Shown here: positions 58,075 through 64,000 of the stretch, piece after piece | Layout: each line of letters begins with the position of its first letter | Numbering within the stretch: the stretch's first letter is position 1 | DNA from: Streptomyces sp. VRA16 Mangrove soil | Lineage (GTDB): Bacteria; Actinomycetota; Actinomycetes; Streptomycetales; Streptomycetaceae | Reading direction: 5' to 3' | DNA: 64,000 nt | Assembly (NCBI RefSeq): GCF_017377775.1 | Contig: NZ_JAFVLN010000006.1 | Coordinates: 248,001 to 312,000 of the forward strand | Notes under the pieces: model-generated | Seen by the model: only the letters and a program-made list of their open reading frames with translations | Told to the model about the DNA's origin: nothing | Database searches by the model: none | Made by a program: the position numbers and the translations under genes

Positions 58075-59595
58075 TCAGCCGAGGTCGCCCGCGGCGGTGC
58101 GCTCCGCGAGGCGGACCAGCGTACGGACGGCCGAACCCGTGCCGCCCTTCGGCGTGTACCCGAACGGGGCGCCCTCGTTGAAGGCCGGGCCCGCGATGTC
58201 GAGGTGGGCCCAGGTGATGCCCTCGCCGACGAACTCCTGCAGGAACAGACCGGCGACCAGGCCGCCGCCCATCCGCTCACCCATGTTGGCGATGTCGGCG
58301 GTGGGGGAGTCCATGCCCTTGCGCAGGTGCGTCGGGAGCGGCATCGGCCAGGACGGCTCGCCGGACTCCTCGGCGACCTCGTGGATCGAGGCGCGGAAGG
58401 CGTCGTCGTTGGCCATGATGCCGAACGTGCGGCTGCCCAGCGCGAGGACCATGGCGCCGGTCAGCGTGGCGACGTCGACGATCGCGTCCGGCTTCTCCTC
58501 GGAGGCCTTGGCGATCGCGTCGGCCAGCACCAGCCGGCCCTCGGCGTCCGTGTTGAGGACCTCGACGGTCTTGCCGGAGTACATGCGCAGCACGTCACCC
58601 GGGCGGGTGGCCGAGCCGGACGGCATGTTCTCGGCGAGCGCCAGCCAGCCGGTCACGTTGACGTCGAGCTTGAGGCGGGCCGCGGTGACGACGGCGGCGA
58701 ACACGGCGGCGGCGCCGGCCATGTCGCACTTCATCGTCTCGTTGTGGCCGGCCGGCTTCAGGGAGATGCCGCCCGAGTCGTACGTGATGCCCTTGCCGAC
58801 GAAGGCGAGGTGCTTCTTGCCGCGGCCGGCCGAGTAGGCGATCTTCACCAGGCGGGGGCCGGCGGCGGAACCGGCGCCGACGCCGAGGATGCCGCCGTAG
58901 CCGCCCTTCTCCAGCGCCTTCACGTCGAGCACCTGGACCTTGAGGCCGTGCTCCTTGGCCGCGGCCGTGGCGACGGCGGCGAAGGACTCCGGGTTCAGGT
59001 CGTTCGGCGGGGTGTTGATCAGGTCGCGGGCGCGGTTGAGCTCCTCGCCCAGGGCGAGGGCGCGCTCGATCTCGGCCTTGTAGGCCTTGTCGCGCGGCTT
59101 GCCGCCGAGGAGCGCGGCCTCGGCGAGCGGGCCCTTGGCGTTCTTGCCCGAGGAAGCGACCTCCTTGTAGGCGTCGAAGGAGTACGCGCCGAGCAGCACG
59201 CCCTCGGCGATCGCACCGGCGTCCTCGGCGTCCGCGATCGGCAGCGCGAACGCGGCCTTCTTGGCACCGGCGAGCGCACGGGCGGCGGCACCGGCGGCGC
59301 GGCGCAGCGTGTCGGCGTCGAAGATCTCGTCCTTCTCGGGCTCGCCGCCGAGACCGACCGCCAGCACGACCGGAGCCTTGAACCCGGAGGGGGCGGGGAG
59401 CTTGGTCACCTCGCCCTCGGCGCCACTGGCCCCGAGGGTCTCCAGGACGGAGGCGAGGTTGCCGTCGAACGCCTTGTCCACGGCCTCGGCGCCCGGCGCG
59501 ACGACCGGGCCCTGGGCGCCCTTGGCGACGCCGACGACGACCGCGTCGGCCCGCAGGCCGGTGGCCGCGGCGGTGCTGAGAGTCAGAGCAGTCAC
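58075..59595 (-). CDS. pepA: Leucyl aminopeptidase (M17)
   Basis: 506 residues, full M17 length. The metal and catalytic signature NTDAEGRLVLADA is intact, as are the KGITYDSGGISLKPAG and MKCDMAGAAAV metal sites. It removes N-terminal residues from peptides in the cytosol using two metal ions. GTG start at 59595. Between lpd and cobS in the same orientation; no obvious operon with either. Confidence 0.93.
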   Translation of the reverse strand: MTALTLSTAAATGLRADAVVVGVAKGAQGPVVAPGAEAVDKAFDGNLASVLETLGASGAEGEVTKLPAPSGFKAPVVLAVGLGGEPEKDEIFDADTLRRAAGAAARALAGAKKAAFALPIADAEDAGAIAEGVLLGAYSFDAYKEVASSGKNAKGPLAEAALLGGKPRDKAYKAEIERALALGEELNRARDLINTPPNDLNPESFAAVATAAAKEHGLKVQVLDVKALEKGGYGGILGVGAGSAAGPRLVKIAYSAGRGKKHLAFVGKGITYDSGGISLKPAGHNETMKCDMAGAAAVFAAVVTAARLKLDVNVTGWLALAENMPSGSATRPGDVLRMYSGKTVEVLNTDAEGRLVLADAIAKASEEKPDAIVDVATLTGAMVLALGSRTFGIMANDDAFRASIHEVAEESGEPSWPMPLPTHLRKGMDSPTADIANMGERMGGGLVAGLFLQEFVGEGITWAHLDIAGPAFNEGAPFGYTPKGGTGSAVRTLVRLAERTAAGDLG

Positions 59596-59736
59596 GGTGG
59601 TGAGGTTCCTCTTTCATCGGTGGGGCTGGCTTCTTTGCCGGGGCCCATGGGGTGTGTGGCCCCTGAGCGAGCCTACGCCGGGTCAGCGGGAACGCGCCGT
59701 CGAGGTACGCCCCGAGGAGGCACCGGGCGAGCGCGG

Positions 59737-60507
59737 TCAGCCCAGCGCGAGCACGACGAGCGCCGCCGTCCCGGTCACCTCGGCCACCGCCCCGAACACA
59801 TCGCCGGTCACCCCGCCGAACCGCGTCACGCACCGCCGCAGCATCAACTCGCCCGCGCCGCACGCCAGTACGACGGCCAGCGCGCTCTGTACCGAGAGGG
59901 CGGCGGCCGCGGCGACGAGCAGGACGCCCGCCGCGAGGGCCCGGCGCACCGGCACGGTCTCGGCGACCGCGGCCCCGAGCCCCTCCGGGCGGGCCGCCGG
60001 CACCCCAGTCCGGGACGCGAAGGTCAGGGCGAGCCGGGACGTGATCCCGCACAGCGCGGCCGCCACGGCGCCGCGCGTCCACGAGTCGGCGTAGAGCTGG
60101 GCGAGGACGGCCACTTGGGCGAGGAGCGCGAGCACCAGCGTGACGACGCCGAACGGGCCGATGTCCGACTGCTTCATGATCCGCAGCGCGTCCTCGGCGG
60201 GCTTGCCGCTGCCCAGGCCGTCCGCGACGTCCGCGAGCCCGTCCAGGTGCAGGCCCCGGGTGAGCGCGGCGGGCACGGCGACCGAGGCGACCGCGCACAG
60301 CAGGGCGCCCGCGCCCAGGAACGACAGGGCTCCGCCGAGCGCCGCGGCGGCGAGGCCCACGACCAGGCCCGCGAGCGGCGCGCAGAGCATGCCGGCGCGG
60401 GCGGCGTCCCGGTCCCAGCGGCTGACGGTGACGGGCAGGACGGTCAGGGTGCCGAAGGCGAAACGTATGCCGTCGGCGAGGGAGGCGCGGGAGTTCGTAG
60501 CGGGCAC
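59737..60507 (-). CDS. cobS: Adenosylcobinamide-GDP ribazoletransferase
   Basis: 256 residues, very hydrophobic with several membrane segments. CobS signatures are FLTVLPV-like FGTLTVLPVTVSRW near the start, RGLHLDGLADVADGLGSG and RIMKQSDIGPFGVV. It joins adenosylcobinamide-GDP to alpha-ribazole in the last steps of cobalamin assembly. No cobalamin riboswitch fits in the short (67 bp) space to the divergent gene. The cobT end at 63788 is about 3.3 kb to the right, with unrelated membrane genes between. Confidence 0.92.
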   Translation of the reverse strand: MPATNSRASLADGIRFAFGTLTVLPVTVSRWDRDAARAGMLCAPLAGLVVGLAAAALGGALSFLGAGALLCAVASVAVPAALTRGLHLDGLADVADGLGSGKPAEDALRIMKQSDIGPFGVVTLVLALLAQVAVLAQLYADSWTRGAVAAALCGITSRLALTFASRTGVPAARPEGLGAAVAETVPVRRALAAGVLLVAAAAALSVQSALAVVLACGAGELMLRRCVTRFGGVTGDVFGAVAEVTGTAALVVLALG

Positions 60508-60574
60508 CGGGGGAGGTTACCCGGGGCGGACCACCGGACGGGCGGTGCCCGCCCGCCGCCCGCAGGATGGCCCC

Positions 60575-61333
60575 ATGGGCGACTGGTGGTACCGCAACAT
60601 CACGGAGCCGGGCAAGCTGCCCGTGCTGCTCGCGCTGCTGTCCTTCATCGCCACGTTCCTGATCACACGTACGGTGACCCGGCTGATCCGGGCGGGCCGC
60701 GGCCCGTTCCGCAACGTCACCTCGGGCGGGCTGCACATCCACCACGTGGTGCCCGGCATCGTGCTGATGGTCGTCGGCGGGTTCGGGGCGGTGGGCAGCG
60801 AGCGCCGCGGCGTCGGCGCGTGCGTCTTCGCCGTCCTGTTCGGCGTCGGCGTGGGGCTGGTCCTCGACGAGTTCGCGCTGGTGCTGCACCTGGACGACGT
60901 GTACTGGACCGACCAGGGCCGGCAGAGCGTGGAGGTGGTGGTGCTCGCGGCGGCGCTCGGCGGTCTGGTGGTGTGCGGGTTCTCGCCGCTGGGCGTCAAC
61001 GACATGACGCAGGACGAGCAGCAGGACCGTACCGTCCTGATCGTCACGCTCGTGCTGAACTTCCTGCTCGTCGTCCTGACGATGCTCAAGGGCAAACCGC
61101 GGATGGCGCTCGTCGGCGTCCTGGTGCCGTTCGTCGCCTGGTTCGGCGCGGTCCGGCTCGCCCGGCCCGGCTCGTCCTGGGCCCGCCGCTGCTACGGTCA
61201 CCGGCACCGGGCGCGGGCCCGCTCCACGCTGCGGGCCTACCGGCACGACCGGCGCTGGCTGCGGATCAGCCGGCGCTTCCAGGATCTGGTCGGCGGATTC
61301 CGCGAACCGCAGAGCGCGCCCCGCACGCGATGA
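60575..61333 (+). CDS. Polytopic membrane protein, function unknown
   Basis: 252 residues from ATG 60575 (MGDWWYRNITEPGKLPVLLA). Six or so hydrophobic segments (first at 16-34; others around 62-78, 87-104, 125-140, 155-172, 178-195) and a basic tail (YGHRHRARARSTLRAYRHDR). A His-rich loop (GGLHIHHVVPG) and acidic DEFALVLHLDDVYW lie near the membrane. No family recognised with confidence. It is divergent from cobS. Its last 68 bp overlap the convergent rhomboid-like gene. Confidence 0.75.
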   Translation: MGDWWYRNITEPGKLPVLLALLSFIATFLITRTVTRLIRAGRGPFRNVTSGGLHIHHVVPGIVLMVVGGFGAVGSERRGVGACVFAVLFGVGVGLVLDEFALVLHLDDVYWTDQGRQSVEVVVLAAALGGLVVCGFSPLGVNDMTQDEQQDRTVLIVTLVLNFLLVVLTMLKGKPRMALVGVLVPFVAWFGAVRLARPGSSWARRCYGHRHRARARSTLRAYRHDRRWLRISRRFQDLVGGFREPQSAPRTR

Positions 61334-61919
61334 GCACGGCGGCGATCGCGGCCAGGTGCTCCCAGCCCGCGAGGTTCGGCTTGACGACGCACTCGGCGAT
61401 CATCGTGACGACGACGAGGGCCCCGGTGAACCGGGCGCGGTAGCGCCAGCACACGTACACCGCGAGCCCGACCACCGCGGCGGAGGGGCCGGTGTCGACG
61501 ACGTACGCCTCCGAGGCGGGCAGCCAGCCGGCGGCGATGGCGAGGCGCGCGTACAGGGTGCCGCCGAGCGTGGCCACGTACGCGACGCACAGGGTGCGCC
61601 ACCGGCCCAGGCAGATCTCCGCGATCCCGAACACGATCAGGATCTGCGCGAGCGCGCCCCACACCGGCAGGTCGAGCGCCGGGACGAACAGCGACAGCGG
61701 GGTGCGCAGCAGGGCCAGCCACATCGGGTCGACGGCCCGTACCGCGCCCAGGTCCTGGACGAACCCGTAACCCCAGGACTGGTTCTGCACGTACTGCAGG
61801 GCCGCCGTGAGGCACACCGCGGCGAGCGTCATCGGGATCGCGCGCAGCCGGCGGGCGGCGAGCCCGTCCCGTACGGCGGTGTACAGCGGCCCCCACTCCC
61901 TGCGGGCCGCTTCCCTCAT
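61266..61919 (-). CDS. Rhomboid-like intramembrane protein
   Basis: 217 residues from ATG 61919 with about six membrane segments. A rhomboid-type dyad is visible: S146 in DTGPSAAVVG and H188 in GWEHLAA, with GTLYARLA in the preceding helix. The expected intramembrane serine protease activity is plausible but untested. The ATG overlaps the stop of the upstream synthetase gene (ATGA at 61916-61919), so translation is coupled. The 3' end overlaps the convergent membrane protein gene by 68 bp. Confidence 0.7.
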   Translation of the reverse strand: MREAARREWGPLYTAVRDGLAARRLRAIPMTLAAVCLTAALQYVQNQSWGYGFVQDLGAVRAVDPMWLALLRTPLSLFVPALDLPVWGALAQILIVFGIAEICLGRWRTLCVAYVATLGGTLYARLAIAAGWLPASEAYVVDTGPSAAVVGLAVYVCWRYRARFTGALVVVTMIAECVVKPNLAGWEHLAAIAAVLIACGARSAVRGIRRPDPGSAG

Positions 61920-63658
61920 CGGTGCTCCAGGCGTCTGCGGCGCAGCCACTTCGGCAGGCCCGGCACCTCCAGGAAGCCCTCGGCGCGCGCCGAGGCGATG
62001 CCGATGCGCGGCAGGTCGGCGCTCTTCTCGAAGAGCAGGAAGCGCGGTTCCCAGATGGGCCGGTACTTGGCGTTGGCCCGATACAGCGATTCGATCTGCC
62101 ACCACCGGGAGAAGAAGCTGAGCAGCGAGCGCCACAGGCGCAGCACCGGGCCCGCGCCGAGTCGCGAACCGCGTTCGAAGACGGACCGGAACATGGCGAA
62201 GTTGAGTGAGACCTGAGTGACCTTGATCTCGGGGGCCCGCTGGAGGAGTTCGATGACCATGAACTCCATCAGCCCGTTCTCGGCGTCCCGGTCACGGCGC
62301 ATCAGATCGAGGGACAGCCCGTGCGGGCCCCACGGCACGAACGAGAGCAGCGCCCTCAACTCCCCGGTGGAGTCGGTGCATTCGAGCATCATGCACCGTC
62401 CGTCGGCCGGGTCGCCGAGGCGGCCGAGCGCCATCGAGAAGCCGCGTTCGGTGGCGCCGTCGCGCCAGTCGTCGGCGCGCTGGAGGAGGTACGTCATCTC
62501 GTCGGCCGGGATGTCCTCGTGGCGGCGTACGCGGACCGTGTAGCCCGCGCGCCTGACGCGGTTGTAGGCCTGGCGGACGGTGCGCATCGCCCGCCCTTCG
62601 AGCGTGAAGTCCCCTGTCTCGACGACGGCTTCGTCGCCGAGTTCGAGGGCGTCGAGGCCGTGCCGGGCGTAGATCGTGCCCGCCTCCTCGCTCGCGCCCA
62701 TCACCGCGGGCAGCCAGCCGTGCACCCGCGCCTCGGCGAGCCAGGGCTCGATGGCGCCGGGCCAGGCCTCGGGATCGCCGATCGGGTCGCCGGAGGCGAG
62801 CGAGACCCCGCCGATGACCCGGTACGTCACCGCGGCCTTGCCCGTCGGGGACCACACGACGCTCTTCTCGCGGCGCAGCGCGAAGTAGCCGAGCGAGTCG
62901 CGCTCGCCCTCCTTGTCGAGCAGTGCCCGCAGCTTCGCGTCGTCCTCGGGGGTGAGGGGGTCGACGGCGCGGCGGGAGCGGAACGCGGCGTAGACGACGG
63001 CGATCAGCAGGGCCGTGGAGAGGATGTTGATGACGACGTTGACCCAGTTCGGGGTGGAGATGCCCGGGAAGCGGGAGTCGTCGGTGGCGACCGAGATCAG
63101 CCGCAGCGTGCCGTAGCGCCAGCGCTCCAGGAACGAGGAGCGGTGTGCGTCGTGCGCCTGGTTGGTGACCGTCACCAGGAACGTCGCGAACAGGGACGTC
63201 ACGAGCAGGCCGCCGACCGCGACGGCCGCCGCCAGCCGCGGGTTGGAGCGGTCGCCCCTCGCGTAGAACTCGCGGCGGCCCAGCAGCAGCGCCGCGACGA
63301 AGGCGGCGGTGAGGACGAGCGAGATCCAGTTCTGCGCGTGCTGCCGGATCTCGGGGAAGACCATCACGAAGACGAACAGCAGGAAGAACAGGCCGCTCAG
63401 GACGAGGTTGAGAATCCAGGCCGCGCGCTTGCGGCGGCGCATCGTGATGGCCAGGAACCAGGCGACGACCGCCGACGAGAAGCCCGCGGCGAGCAGGTAA
63501 GGGGTGAAGTAGTTCTCGGAGTTGTGGCGGCGCAGATCGTTGCCGAAGGAGACCCACACGGCGCTCAGCAGATTGATGCACGTGACGATGCGCAGGTACC
63601 AGACGGTGAAGGCTGCGGCGCGGCGTGAGGTGGCGGTACTTGTCCGTGCGGGTCCCAT
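61916..63658 (-). CDS. MprF-like phosphatidylglycerol lysyltransferase-domain protein (DUF2156)
   Basis: 580 residues. Six or so membrane segments occupy the N-terminal ~240 residues. A soluble C-terminal DUF2156/MprF synthase-like domain follows, with GNAT-like folds (SLGYFALRREKSVVWSPTGK, VGVSLASGDPIGD-like GGVSLASGDPIGDPEAWPGA, LSLDLMRRDRDAENGLMEFM, RFGSRLGAGPVLRLWRSLLS-like). Members transfer lysine or another amino acid from tRNA to membrane lipids. The substrate amino acid is unknown. ATG 63658. It is translationally coupled to the rhomboid-like gene. Confidence 0.85.
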   Translation of the reverse strand: MGPARTSTATSRRAAAFTVWYLRIVTCINLLSAVWVSFGNDLRRHNSENYFTPYLLAAGFSSAVVAWFLAITMRRRKRAAWILNLVLSGLFFLLFVFVMVFPEIRQHAQNWISLVLTAAFVAALLLGRREFYARGDRSNPRLAAAVAVGGLLVTSLFATFLVTVTNQAHDAHRSSFLERWRYGTLRLISVATDDSRFPGISTPNWVNVVINILSTALLIAVVYAAFRSRRAVDPLTPEDDAKLRALLDKEGERDSLGYFALRREKSVVWSPTGKAAVTYRVIGGVSLASGDPIGDPEAWPGAIEPWLAEARVHGWLPAVMGASEEAGTIYARHGLDALELGDEAVVETGDFTLEGRAMRTVRQAYNRVRRAGYTVRVRRHEDIPADEMTYLLQRADDWRDGATERGFSMALGRLGDPADGRCMMLECTDSTGELRALLSFVPWGPHGLSLDLMRRDRDAENGLMEFMVIELLQRAPEIKVTQVSLNFAMFRSVFERGSRLGAGPVLRLWRSLLSFFSRWWQIESLYRANAKYRPIWEPRFLLFEKSADLPRIGIASARAEGFLEVPGLPKWLRRRRLEHR

Positions 63659-63718
63659 GCCGGGAGCTTATGGGTGATTTGTTCGGGTCCTGTTGAAGGG
63701 CGCGGCCTGCTGCGGAAA

Positions 63719-63765
63719 AGCCGTGGCCGCGTCCGCCCGGTCGGTGAGCGGACGCGGCCACGGCT
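63719..63765 (-). terminator. cobT terminator hairpin
   Basis: A perfect 18-bp stem (63719-63736 with 63748-63765, AGCCGTGGCCGCGTCCGC) encloses 11 bases, 22 bases past the cobT stop. On the minus strand a short T run (TTTTCC) overlaps the end of the stem. Confidence 0.85.
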
Positions 63766-63771
63766 CGCGTT

Positions 63772-63796
63772 GTGGCTGGTCGCGCCCCTACGGGGC
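63772..63796. repeat. Partial GGCTGGTCGCGC element
   Basis: GTGGCTGGTCGCGCCCCTAC is a half copy of the dispersed element, overlapping the 3' end of cobT. Confidence 0.5.
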
Positions 63797-64000
63797 TTCC
63801 GGCAACTCCGCGGCGAGCGCGGCCGCCGCCTGCACCAGCGGCAGGGCCAGCAGGCCGCCCGTCGCGCCGCCCACCCGCACGCCCTGGTCGAGGAGCGGCT
63901 CCATCGCCATCCGGTCCAGGGCCTTGGCCTGCGCGGGCTCGCCGCTGACGTGGGCGGCCAGCCACCAGTCGGGCGCGCGGAACGCGACGCGCTGGCCGAC
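63788..64000 (-). CDS. cobT: Nicotinate-nucleotide-dimethylbenzimidazole phosphoribosyltransferase, C-terminal part
   Basis: The last 70 codons of a minus-strand gene that continues beyond the right edge; the frame is open to base 64000 and ends in TAG at 63788-63790. The fragment reads FRAPDWWLAAHVSGEPAQAK, then MEPLLDQGVRVGGATGGLLA and a final LVQAAAALAAELPEAP. This is the usual CobT C-terminus, where the glycine-rich helix start binds the phosphate. It makes alpha-ribazole phosphate, feeding the CobS reaction encoded nearby. Confidence 0.8.
   Translation of the reverse strand, partial: VGQRVAFRAPDWWLAAHVSGEPAQAKALDRMAMEPLLDQGVRVGGATGGLLALPLVQAAAALAAELPEAP

Noticed and set aside
59596..60574. 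Cobalamin riboswitch near cobS
   Set aside because: The gap upstream of cobS is only 67 bp and shows no B12-box-like sequence.
58033..61443. 1136-codon plus-strand open frame
   Set aside because: It is antisense to pepA, cobS and part of a real plus-strand gene, has the Arg/Gly/His-rich composition typical of shadow frames in high-GC DNA, and matches no family.

Overview
The window reads as chromosomal DNA of a Streptomyces or a very close actinomycete. It has very high GC, long antisense shadow ORFs under almost every gene, GTG/TTG starts, Tat and lipobox export signals, and both a GSI (glnA) and a eukaryote-type GSII (glnII) glutamine synthetase. Gene content and order (lpd, sucB, aceE, lipB, lipA, DUF4191, RDD, glnA, glnII, a LacI regulator very like MalR/Reg1) match, from memory, the region of S. 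coelicolor between about SCO2180 and SCO2232 in reverse orientation. No tRNA, rRNA, CRISPR array, intact transposase or biosynthetic gene cluster was recognised.

Left part, 0-21 kb: a MalR-type repressor, a receiver-SpoIIE phosphatase, a GNAT, a small CHMI-fold tautomerase, a three-gene unit (diiron-like hydrolase, ferredoxin reductase, TetR), a membrane protein with a sigma-like N-terminus, a secreted GH89 alpha-N-acetylglucosaminidase, a DUF1996 protein, an overlapping histidine kinase/LuxR response regulator pair, a winged-helix protein preceded by a possible leader peptide, glnII with a GlnR box, and a MarR/hydrolase divergent pair around a palindromic operator.

Middle, 21-36 kb: a lipoprotein and DUF2252 gene followed by the most unusual module of the window, CheB - CheR(PAS) - ANTAR - GAF/ANTAR, ending in four 31-bp hairpin repeats. 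Then come a DUF1269 gene, a scar where two gene 3' ends are fused, an accessory PLP decarboxylase and Uma2 nuclease, and glnA with a well-formed tandem GlnR box.

Right part, 36-64 kb: lipoate metabolism (lipA, lipB), a TPR-type regulator, an FAD oxidoreductase, a TetR/SDR divergent pair, a MarP-like membrane protease beside a peptidoglycan-recognition amidase, a beta-helix-like lipoprotein, a WYL regulator, then 2-oxoacid dehydrogenase genes (aceE, a GntR regulator, sucB-type E2, lpd E3), pepA, cobalamin genes (cobS and the end of cobT), and a coupled rhomboid / MprF-like synthetase pair. LipA and LipB would supply the lipoyl groups used by the E2. Intergenic regions carry several dispersed palindromic repeats, and one looks like the right end of an IS200/IS605 element.
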